Source: Candidatus Gastranaerophilales bacterium (GTDB taxonomy: Bacteria > Cyanobacteriota > Vampirovibrionia > Gastranaerophilales > Gastranaerophilaceae). From it: a stretch of 64,000 nucleotides of DNA. The position numbers were made by a program, and so were the translations under genes. The DNA lies in assembly GCA_900767135.1 (NCBI GenBank), contig CAAFYU010000085.1:88762-152761 (forward strand), read 5' to 3'. The notes beneath the pieces are model-generated. The model did no database searches. It was not told the DNA's origin and saw nothing but the letters and a program-made list of their open reading frames with translations. Below are positions 57,243-64,000 of this stretch, one piece after another (the first letter of the stretch is position 1; the number at the start of each line of letters is the position of its first letter).

Positions 57243-57605
57243 TTATTTGCCGCAAGACGTACATTTTGGCTGTACAGGTGCGATGTAAATATGTTCAATT
57301 TGATTTCTGTTGCAACCACAATCGGCAAAGGCTTTTTTACAGGTTGGGCAAGGCATAATTTTCGGTTTTGTACATTCATCGCATTTTACTTTTTTAACCT
57401 TACATTTGTTACAGTTTTTGAAACCTGTAAATGGATTAAGGCTGAAATTAGTTTTATTTTCACCAATTCCAACATAAGGTAACGGATTTAAGTACGAAAT
57501 GTAAGGCATCGGATTTAAAGTTTGCATGCCTTCCCAAGCAAAAGCATCTTGTGCAGAAAACGCAATTGCTCCAATTAGTGCGAGTGAAATAAATAATCTT
57601 TTCAT
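57243..57605 (-). CDS. Secreted Cys-rich protein with repeated CxxC knuckles
   Basis: This is a 120-residue protein with a clear Sec signal peptide (1-23, cleavage after AFA). The mature part begins Asn/Pro/Tyr-rich (NPMPYISYLNPLPY) and then has Cys65/68, 75/78, 86/89, 96/98 and 115/118, four CxxC knuckles plus a CxC. This could bind metal or form disulfides outside the cytoplasm. I do not recognise the family. The start at 57605 is set by GGGAG upstream. It lies next to the pilin genes on the opposite strand. Confidence 0.72.
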   Translation of the reverse strand: MKRLFISLALIGAIAFSAQDAFAWEGMQTLNPMPYISYLNPLPYVGIGENKTNFSLNPFTGFKNCNKCKVKKVKCDECTKPKIMPCPTCKKAFADCGCNRNQIEHIYIAPVQPKCTSCGK

Positions 57606-57762
57606 AGAATTCTCCCTTTTGTTGTAATTTTTTAACTTCCATCTGACTATTCCAAATGAGCTAATCAATTTGTATTTATATAATTATTTTAAACTTTATA
57701 AATGTTTTTACGATAACCAACAGAGGGATATATAGTATGCTTTTGACTTAGGAGAAAATATT

Positions 57763-57803
57763 AAAAAAAATAAGGTTCATAATCATCTATGAACCTTATT
57801 TTA
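57763..57803 (-). terminator. Terminator of the SLH-domain protein gene
   Basis: AAAATAAGGTTCATA and TATGAACCTTATTTT form a 15-bp stem. On the minus strand a T-rich run follows. Confidence 0.8.
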
Positions 57804-57825
57804 AATTTTGTTTATAAGTCAAATC

Positions 57826-59100
57826 TTATAGAGCTGCATTTGTTTTTGGAACAGATGCGTCGTCTAACAAGATAACGTAAACAACTTCGCCTGATTTAGC
57901 GTGGTATTGAAGTCCTTTTGTTACCAAACCTGTTGCTAAACCAACAGCAGCACCAACAGGAGCTCCGATTGCAATACCTGTACCGATTTTTGTCGGATCA
58001 GGAATAAATGCAAAGCCAACGCCTGCACCAGTACCAACAGCAGCACCGGATACTGTGCATAGAGCTAATTTGCCGGCTGTCATCCAAGGACCTTCTTTCA
58101 AAGAATTATCTTTTGTAAAAGGTTTAGCGTTAAATGCAACTTGTTGGCCGGAAGGCAAAATAATTTGAGTTAATTGAGGGTAAACTCTTGCGTTTTTGTT
58201 AAACCATTTTGGATCTCTAACTTCGTTCAATTGAGCAACGAACTTAGTGCCGGCAGGAAGAACAAGAGTTCCTTCTTTCGTATTTAAATCTTCAGGAGCA
58301 ACAAATGAAACAATGTCACCTGCTTTGTGTTCTTCTGATTTGAATTTGTCTTCAAATGCAACAGCTAAAACGTTTCCTTCTGAAATTACTCTTTCAATGT
58401 TGTTTACTTTAACTTCATTGTTAGGAGCTTTTTTAGTTACAGCCAAGTGCTCAACTGTTGTAGTTCCGATGTATTCTTGTTTAACCAAATCCAATTTGTC
58501 TTTAAGTCTTGCTAACAATACAGCAGCTTCTGCTCTTGATAAATTGTCGTTAGGTCTAAGTTCTCTTGAATCAGGGTAGTTTACGTAGATACCGTAGTTA
58601 ATAGTTTTTGCATAAACGTTAGTTGCCCACGCCGGAACTTTGTTAGCATCTTTGAATTGGTTCAAAATAGATTTATCAGCCTTCATATCTTTTGTAATAT
58701 GGCTGATAACAGATTGAGCTTCTGATCTCAAAACTGTTCTTGTAGGTTGGAATGTTCCGTTTGGATATCCATAAACCAATCCAAGTTGTTGTGAACGTAA
58801 AATATTTTCGTAGCTAGGAGTAGCTTCTGTTACGTCTGAAAATTTGTTAGAAATGTTTACATTTAAATTTTCATTAGATAAAACTTTTAATAGAGCGTTA
58901 ACAAATTCAACTCTTGTCATATTGCCTTCCGGATTGAAGCGGTCTGCTTTTAAAGACATAATGTTGTTATCCACAACACTGTTGATTTCTTTGTTTGCCC
59001 AGTAATTTTCTCCAACATCTGCAATATTTGCAGCAAATGAAGGAGCAGATGTCAATGATAATAACCCTAAAATCATTAATCCAGAAAAAAATTTGTTCAT
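57826..59100 (-). CDS. SLH-domain envelope protein with glycine-zipper C-terminus
   Basis: The 424 residues start with a signal peptide (1-23, ends SFAA). Three S-layer homology repeats follow at about 24-200 (FNPEGNMTRVEFVNALL, YPNGTFQPTRTVLRSEA, LRPNDNLSRAEAAVLLA). SLH domains bind pyruvylated or amine-bearing wall polymers. In cyanobacteria they occur in outer-membrane porins. Here the C-terminus is not a porin barrel but a beta domain (about 215-330) and a Gly/Ala-rich zipper (about 345-405), perhaps inserting in a membrane. GAGGAA precedes the ATG. Confidence 0.88.
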   Translation of the reverse strand: MNKFFSGLMILGLLSLTSAPSFAANIADVGENYWANKEINSVVDNNIMSLKADRFNPEGNMTRVEFVNALLKVLSNENLNVNISNKFSDVTEATPSYENILRSQQLGLVYGYPNGTFQPTRTVLRSEAQSVISHITKDMKADKSILNQFKDANKVPAWATNVYAKTINYGIYVNYPDSRELRPNDNLSRAEAAVLLARLKDKLDLVKQEYIGTTTVEHLAVTKKAPNNEVKVNNIERVISEGNVLAVAFEDKFKSEEHKAGDIVSFVAPEDLNTKEGTLVLPAGTKFVAQLNEVRDPKWFNKNARVYPQLTQIILPSGQQVAFNAKPFTKDNSLKEGPWMTAGKLALCTVSGAAVGTGAGVGFAFIPDPTKIGTGIAIGAPVGAAVGLATGLVTKGLQYHAKSGEVVYVILLDDASVPKTNAAL

Positions 59101-59218
59101 CTTTAATTCCTCATATTTACCAGTAAACCTTTTTCGTGTATAATTATATCGTAGATTGCAAAGTTTGTAAACATGTAATTATAAATTTAATGATTTACCC
59201 AATTAAGAAAGGAAAAGT

Positions 59219-60661
59219 ATGGATAATTACACAATGACTAAGATTGTTGCGACTCTAGGGCCTGCATCATCTACAAAGGAAAAAATCAGAGAACTATTTC
59301 ATGCCGGAGTAACCATGTTCAGATTGAACTCTTCGCATGGTGATGTTGAAATGCACAAGCAAAACTTGGCTTACATCAGAGAAATTGAAGAAGAAGAAAA
59401 GACTCTAATCCCTGTATTGCTTGACTTGCAAGGACCAAAAATCAGAATTGGAAACCTTCCTCAATCAATCGAAATTCACAAAGGAGATATCCTTAAATTC
59501 CGCCACCAACCTGAAATTACAGGTGATATTTTGCCGGTTGACTACAAAGGCATGGCTGATGATGTTACTCCTGGTGAAATGATTATGATTGATGACGGTA
59601 AAATTCAACTTGAAGTTAAGAAAGTTGAAGATAGAGTTATCTTTGCAGAAGTTTTGACAGACGGTCTTTTGAAACAAAGAAAAGGTATCAATATCCCTGG
59701 TTCACAAGGCAGTTTGGAAGTTTTGACTGAAAGAGATTTGAAATTTGTTGAATTTGCAGCACATGCTGATATCGACTATTTAGGTCTTTCTTTTGTCAGA
59801 GAAGCTTCTGATATCGTTAAATTGAGAGATTTACTTCATGGATACGGAAATTATTCAGCAAGAATTATTTCTAAAATCGAAAAACCACAAGCAGTAAATA
59901 ATATCGATGCAATTATTGAAGTTTCTGACGGTATCATGGTTGCCAGAGGTGACTTGGGTATTGAAATTTCTAACGAAAAAGTGCCTATCGTTCAAAAAAC
60001 TATCATCAGAAAAGCTAACGCTAAGAGAAAAGTTGTTATCGTTGCAACACAAATGTTAGACAGCATGATTGAAAACCCAATTCCTACTCGTGCTGAAACT
60101 TCTGACGTTGCAAACGCAATTCTTGACGGTACTGACGCAATTATGTTGTCAGGTGAAACAGCAGCCGGTGCATATCCTGTTGAAGCTGTTGCTATGATGA
60201 AGAAAATCGCTGACAATGTTCTTGAATCATCATTCATGAGAAAAAATAAATTCCCTAGAAAAATGATTGAAGAAGAAAAAGATTCACAAGCAATGGCAAT
60301 TGGTATGTCTATCGCTGATATGACAAGAAAAATGCCTGTAAAAGCAGTTATCGCATTGACTGGTAGCGGATTTACAGCATCTATGCTTGCAGAAGGCAAA
60401 TTGAGTGTTCCAATTTTTGCTTGCTGTCCAGAAAAGAAAATTTGTCGTAACATCAAATTATTCAGAGGTGTTTACCCAATTCCTTTGAACTTTGAAGCTT
60501 CTATCGACAAAAAATCTTTACAAGAATTAGACGAATTCTTAATCGACAGACTAGGCTTAGAAAAAGATGATTTCGTTCTAATCACAGGTTCTGTTCCAGA
60601 ACTTTTGGTTGGTGGCACAAACTTCATCAAAATCCATAAAATTGGTTTGTTAGGCAAGTAA
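59219..60661 (+). CDS. pyk: Pyruvate kinase
   Basis: The last ATP-forming step of glycolysis: PEP plus ADP to pyruvate. The 480 residues include TKIVATLGPASSTKEKIREL, FRLNSSHG and the catalytic region ISKIEKPQAVNNIDAII. MVARGDLGIEI and the effector/C-terminal domain complete the layout. An AAGAAAGGAA ribosome site lies before the ATG. It is a single-gene unit with a strong terminator. Confidence 0.97.
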   Translation: MDNYTMTKIVATLGPASSTKEKIRELFHAGVTMFRLNSSHGDVEMHKQNLAYIREIEEEEKTLIPVLLDLQGPKIRIGNLPQSIEIHKGDILKFRHQPEITGDILPVDYKGMADDVTPGEMIMIDDGKIQLEVKKVEDRVIFAEVLTDGLLKQRKGINIPGSQGSLEVLTERDLKFVEFAAHADIDYLGLSFVREASDIVKLRDLLHGYGNYSARIISKIEKPQAVNNIDAIIEVSDGIMVARGDLGIEISNEKVPIVQKTIIRKANAKRKVVIVATQMLDSMIENPIPTRAETSDVANAILDGTDAIMLSGETAAGAYPVEAVAMMKKIADNVLESSFMRKNKFPRKMIEEEKDSQAMAIGMSIADMTRKMPVKAVIALTGSGFTASMLAEGKLSVPIFACCPEKKICRNIKLFRGVYPIPLNFEASIDKKSLQELDEFLIDRLGLEKDDFVLITGSVPELLVGGTNFIKIHKIGLLGK

Positions 60662-60678
60662 TTTGACTAAAATCTAAT

Positions 60679-60720
60679 TAAAAAAGACCGTCAATGTTGA
60701 ATGATTGACGGTTTTTTTTT
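60679..60720 (+). terminator. Terminator of pyk
   Basis: AAAAAAGACCGTCAAT and ATTGACGGTTTTTTTTT form a long stem with an 8-nt loop and a T run, 18 nt after the stop. Confidence 0.9.
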
Positions 60721-60739
60721 GTTTTATAAATATCTGATT

Positions 60740-61468
60740 TTAGCCTAAGTCTTTTCCAAAATAACCAACAAGAAATTTGAATTTTTGAATAGCCACTTCA
60801 TAAGGGATTTTTATTTGCTCATGAGTTCTAGGTTCTAAAAGAGTTATACTCTTGTCGTTGTCATTGACGTTCTTTACGGAGTAACAATGCCAATCTACAA
60901 AAGTCGTCGGACGATTAAAGCCTGTTCCCATAATAAAACAACTATCATTATCTCTGGCAATTTTAGAAAATGTTTCAATAACCTCTTCTGCATTGTGCTT
61001 TAATGTCATTCTGGGAGTTTTTTCATTTATTACTCTCGGTTTTATGCCTGTAAACATTTCTAAAAATCTGGAAGGATTGTTGTATTCAAATGATTCAAAT
61101 CCAAGAGCAAGTCTATTTATTATTGATTTTTTTAGTGGATTTTCACAAACCAAACGCCTCATTGCAAATTCAACAGCTTTTAGTACAGGGTTATGGTTTC
61201 TTGCTTCATCACAAATCTGACCGTTTTCATTTATAAAAATTATATTTTCAAGTTTTTTTTGACTGATAAAATAGTCCTTAGCTCCATTATTAATTTTCGA
61301 AAATCTTACAATATAACCTCTCTCATCATGTGCAATACGGTTTTGCAAAATTTTTTGCCCTTTGGTGCTTCTTGATAAAGCATTCAAAGAGCTGACAAGA
61401 TAACAATCATGAAATAATTGTTTTGCTCGGGATAAATCTTGAATATCATTTAAACCTATGGGCTTCAT
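60740..61468 (-). CDS. Calpain-like (family C2) cysteine peptidase, putative
   Basis: The 242 residues show QLFHDCYLVSSLNALS with Cys22, matching the D-C-(W/Y)-L-(L/V) active-site helix of calpains. Later DWHCYSVKNVNDND has His194 in the position of the catalytic His. The third residue (Asn of N-P-W) may be replaced: the aligned segment reads LLEPRT (Glu212-Pro). A Gln (17) that could form the oxyanion hole precedes Cys22. There is no signal peptide and no ribosome site. Catalytic activity is uncertain. Confidence 0.6.
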   Translation of the reverse strand: MKPIGLNDIQDLSRAKQLFHDCYLVSSLNALSRSTKGQKILQNRIAHDERGYIVRFSKINNGAKDYFISQKKLENIIFINENGQICDEARNHNPVLKAVEFAMRRLVCENPLKKSIINRLALGFESFEYNNPSRFLEMFTGIKPRVINEKTPRMTLKHNAEEVIETFSKIARDNDSCFIMGTGFNRPTTFVDWHCYSVKNVNDNDKSITLLEPRTHEQIKIPYEVAIQKFKFLVGYFGKDLG

Positions 61469-61557
61469 ATTTTTATTAAATCACATAAAAATTTTTTCTG
61501 AACACCAAAAGGTCTAATTTTAAGTAATATTTAGACATTTTTTTGAGCAGGAATAAA

Positions 61558-62859
61558 TTATATCAATTCTCCAAAAATTATGCCGTTTTCTTGTTTAGTA
61601 ATTTTCACATTTTGTAGAGTGTTAAATTTTGTTTCATCTTTGGAATCCACCACAACTGTCAAGTAATTTCTTGTTACACCCTTCAAAAGTCCGAGTTTTT
61701 TATCAAAATGTTTTTCGATTAAAACTTCATGGGTTTTTCCAATATTTTTTTCAATAAATTCTTTTCGCTTAACAAAAGATAATGCTTTTATAATATCTGC
61801 TCGCATTTGTTTTGTTTTGTCATCAAGTTGATTTGGAGCTTTGGCTCCAATTGTACCTTCTCTTATAGAATAAGGGAACACGTGAATTTGTGAAAGTCCG
61901 GATTTTTGCAAGTTTTTAACTGTTGTTTGAAAATCTTCTTCTGTTTCCCCTGCAAAACCGGCAATTATGTCGCTTCCTAAAAAAGGAAGTTCAAACATAG
62001 AATTTATTCGATTAATCTGAGCTAGATATTCATCAACCTTGTAAAATCTATTCATTGATTTTAATGTTTTATCACATGCCGATTGCAGTGAAAGATGAAA
62101 ATGAGGGCAAAACTTTTTGGATTTTTGCAAATATTTAAGAATCTCGTCTGTAATTTCTGACGGATTTAATGAACCAAGTCTAAACCTATCAATTGTAGTT
62201 TTTTCTTCAATTGCACGAAGTAAATTTATGAACGGTTGATTAATGTCTTTTCCCCATTGTCCGATATGAATTCCTGTTAAAACGACTTCCTTAAATCCAT
62301 GTTTTGAAAAATTGTTAATTTGTTCAACAATAAAATCAATATCAGCACTTCTGCTTTTTCCTCTTGCAAATGGGATTATGCAGTATGAGCATCTGTTGTC
62401 GCAACCGTCTTGAATTTTTAAACTTGCACGAGTTTTTGTCATATCTGTCAAAGCAACTTTACTAAAATTTTCTCTGTCCATAATATTCGAAACGTGACAA
62501 ATTTTTATAATTTTTTCATTGCTTTTGTGCATTAAAACATCTGCTATATGAAGTTTTTCGTCATTTCCGATAACCACATCAATAAATTCATTTTCAAGCA
62601 GTTTTACTTTTTCAATTTGTGCAACGCAACCGGTAATCACATTAATTATATCCGGATTTTTATGTCTTGCAGCTCGAAGATGATGCATTGCTTCGTTGTC
62701 ACTCTTGTGTGTTACGGTACAAGAATTCAATATATAAAAATCTGCATCTTCAATATTTTTTACTTGTATAAAATTTGCATTAAGCAAGTTTTCAATTATG
62801 ATTGAACTTTCAAATTGGTTTGATTTACAGCCCATTGTGTGAATATAAAAATTTTTCAT
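61558..62859 (-). CDS. mtaB: tRNA t6A37 methylthiotransferase, MtaB-like
   Basis: This radical-SAM enzyme adds a methylthio group to t6A37 of tRNAs. The 433 residues have an N-terminal UPF0004 domain with Cys11 (MGCKSNQFES), NSCTVTHKS and TGCVAQ. The radical-SAM CDNRCSYCIIPFARG (CxxxCxxC) and a C-terminal TRAM domain complete the enzyme. The GCKxNQxES pattern favours MtaB over MiaB and RimO. The ATG at 62859 is chosen because TATTAT ends six bases upstream and no ribosome site is seen. Confidence 0.9.
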   Translation of the reverse strand: MKNFYIHTMGCKSNQFESSIIIENLLNANFIQVKNIEDADFYILNSCTVTHKSDNEAMHHLRAARHKNPDIINVITGCVAQIEKVKLLENEFIDVVIGNDEKLHIADVLMHKSNEKIIKICHVSNIMDRENFSKVALTDMTKTRASLKIQDGCDNRCSYCIIPFARGKSRSADIDFIVEQINNFSKHGFKEVVLTGIHIGQWGKDINQPFINLLRAIEEKTTIDRFRLGSLNPSEITDEILKYLQKSKKFCPHFHLSLQSACDKTLKSMNRFYKVDEYLAQINRINSMFELPFLGSDIIAGFAGETEEDFQTTVKNLQKSGLSQIHVFPYSIREGTIGAKAPNQLDDKTKQMRADIIKALSFVKRKEFIEKNIGKTHEVLIEKHFDKKLGLLKGVTRNYLTVVVDSKDETKFNTLQNVKITKQENGIIFGELI

Positions 62860-62865
62860 ATCTGT

Positions 62866-62871
62866 ATAATA
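62866..62871 (-). promoter_or_regulatory. -10 box of mtaB, leaderless geometry
   Basis: TATTAT on the minus strand is followed by ACAGAT and then the ATG. Confidence 0.4.
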
Positions 62872-62985
62872 ATTTAAATAAATTTTAATGTAAATATTTA
62901 TGACGAAAAAGCTTAAAACTAGCAAAAAAAATTACTTTTAGGGTTTAATAGAGTATAACTAACATAGGAAAGTGTAGGTGTGTGT

Positions 62986-63843
62986 ATGCAAGTTTCAGCA
63001 ATTTCGGCTCCTAATTTCAAGGGAAATAGAGATAATGTAGATGCATTGATTGGTTTAGATGACAATTCTTTAAGAAAAATAGCTTATGCTCAAACTGAGG
63101 CAAAGTTTCAAGATAAAAAACCGGGAAGACTATCAAAAGCATTAATTATTGGTGCTCCATTAGTTGCAGGGCTTGGAACGGCTGTGTTAACCAAAGGCAA
63201 ATCTAAAATCTTTTCAAAAGAAGTTTCTGGTTTAGGTGCCCGCCTTGCAGAAGGTTTAAAAACAACCGGACTTTGGGCTGCATCGTTGGCTGCTGCTTCG
63301 GCTGTTGGTTTTGGAAAAGAAAAACTATCAGAAAACTCAAAATCTGTTCGTAAATTTGATAACAATTACCCGTTGCTTTCTACTCTTGCAACATTGGCAG
63401 CTGCTTTTGGTGCTTTGAGTTTGGTATACAAAGGTGGAGCGAGATTAGGTAAAGTAAACGCTCCTAAATTTATGCAAAAAGCGACAGCAAGTGTAAATAA
63501 GTTTTTGAATAATAACAAAACTGTTACTGGCATGAAAAATACGGTTAAAGGCTGGCTTGCAAAAACTCCTGATGGCGTAAAACGCTTTGCAAAAGGGGCA
63601 TTGAGTTGGGCTCCGACAATGATGTTGTTTGGTGGCGTTTTTGGTGGTGCAGGTGCAAATAATGCTAAAAGCCGAGATTTCGTCAGAAATTATGCCGAAT
63701 TAAAAAATAAACAAGCACAAGTTGCACAAGCAAGAGTTCGTGAATTGTCAATGGAAAACGATTTCTTGAAAACGGATCTTAAAAATGTTGAAGACTTGGA
63801 ATTGCTAAATAATCCGACAGCAGGTTTAGAAGATTTGATGTAA
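62986..63843 (+). CDS. Hypothetical membrane protein with N-terminal PNFKG motif
   Basis: This is a 285-residue protein that I do not recognise. PNFKG lies at 9-13. Hydrophobic, Ala/Gly-rich segments occur at about 50-68, 93-108, 127-147 and 205-225. A coiled-coil-like C-terminus (about 230-275, AELKNKQAQVAQARVRELSME) is charged. I prefer the ATG at 62986 over a GTG two codons earlier. AGGTGTGTGT lies upstream, as in the gene at 37326. A strong terminator follows. Confidence 0.68.
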   Translation: MQVSAISAPNFKGNRDNVDALIGLDDNSLRKIAYAQTEAKFQDKKPGRLSKALIIGAPLVAGLGTAVLTKGKSKIFSKEVSGLGARLAEGLKTTGLWAASLAAASAVGFGKEKLSENSKSVRKFDNNYPLLSTLATLAAAFGALSLVYKGGARLGKVNAPKFMQKATASVNKFLNNNKTVTGMKNTVKGWLAKTPDGVKRFAKGALSWAPTMMLFGGVFGGAGANNAKSRDFVRNYAELKNKQAQVAQARVRELSMENDFLKTDLKNVEDLELLNNPTAGLEDLM

Positions 63844-63864
63844 TACTAAGTGTTAGTGTGTAAG

Positions 63865-63899
63865 AAGGAACTTTTATTTATTGAAAGTTCCTTTTTTTT
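63865..63899 (+). terminator. Terminator of the 62986 gene
   Basis: AAGGAACTTT and AAAGTTCCTT form a 10-bp stem followed by eight T. Confidence 0.88.
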
Positions 63900-63900
63900 G

Positions 63901-63929
63901 TTGCCAAAAAAGAAAAAATATAGTATAGT
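63901..63929 (+). promoter_or_regulatory. Promoter of the third poly-G gene
   Basis: TTGCCA and TATAGT are 17 bp apart. A GAGGAGG ribosome site follows, ideal for the ATG at 63962. Confidence 0.65.
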
Positions 63930-63961
63930 GAGAAGAGGTGTTACACAAGAGGAGGTTATTT

Positions 63962-64000
63962 ATGAATAAATATGGAATAAGAAGTGCTTTCGGGGGGGGG
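63962..64000 (+). CDS. Start of a third poly-G gene, probably pilin-like (partial)
   Basis: The frame reads M-N-K-Y-G-I-R-S-A-F and then at least nine G before the window ends. Ribosome site GAGGAGG is very strong. The Ser-Ala-Phe-Gly layout and tract position equal those of the pilin-like genes at 55323 and 56184, so a pilin-like product is expected. The coding part after the tract is not visible. Confidence 0.6.
   Translation, partial: MNKYGIRSAFGGG
63992..64000 (+). repeat. Poly-G tract (at least 9 G) at window end
   Basis: It lies 30 nt after the ATG, as in pilin-like gene 2. Its full length is cut by the window edge. Confidence 0.9.

Overview
The window is AT-rich bacterial chromosome carrying mainly core genes. 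The best fit is a gut-type Melainabacteria/Gastranaerophilales genome, the non-photosynthetic sister group of cyanobacteria. This rests on the low G+C, an SLH-domain envelope protein, pilins with a FTLAE(V/I)LITLGIIG N-terminus, and several unrecognised proteins with a short x-F-x-G motif near the N-terminus. No database search was possible, so the assignment is an inference.

Layout. 1-9.0 kb: a truncated PAS histidine kinase without its phospho-acceptor His, a probably inactive M16 peptidase homologue, lysS, and a prfA-ylxR-infB translation operon. 9.0-16.7 kb: an accessory stretch with an XRE regulator, tRNA-Pro, a candidate ADP-ribosyltransferase-like protein, a HELGH membrane metalloprotease, rubredoxin, a thioesterase-rluB-coaE operon, two CHAP-type cysteine hydrolases and a TPR protein. 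16.7-29.5 kb: MsbA-like exporter, UDP-glucose dehydrogenase, rpsU, pyrG, gatC, a sigma factor with prepilin peptidase, SulP transporter, deoC, rel and a DUF167 gene. 29.5-41.4 kb: lineage-type proteins, one behind a very structured leader RNA, the pgpH-ybeY-dgkA operon, three glycosyltransferases and a two-gene membrane operon. 41.4-48.1 kb: a 63-bp tandem repeat, gyrB, lytic transglycosylase, pilT and recF. 48.1-55.3 kb: a flagellar cluster (fliE, fliF, a divergent fliG-like gene, fliH, flhA) whose gaps are filled with degenerate short repeats, then yidD. 55.3-64 kb: two tandem pilin-like genes, a Cys-rich secreted protein, an SLH protein, pyk, a calpain-like protein, mtaB, a membrane protein and the start of a third poly-G gene.

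The most striking signal is three open reading frames (starts at 55323, 56184 and 63962) that each carry a run of 9-10 or more G right after an (N/S)-A-F codon triplet, 27-30 nt inside the gene. In both complete copies the 10-G tract puts the frame into a stop, while 8 or 11 G would join the start codon to a full type IV pilin-like protein. This looks like a phase-variable (or slippage-controlled) pilin family. The matching machinery (prepilin peptidase at 23397, PilT at 45558) is in the same window. Other notable signals are a recurrent promoter geometry suggesting leaderless mRNAs, and a pseudoknot-capable leader RNA near 30 kb.
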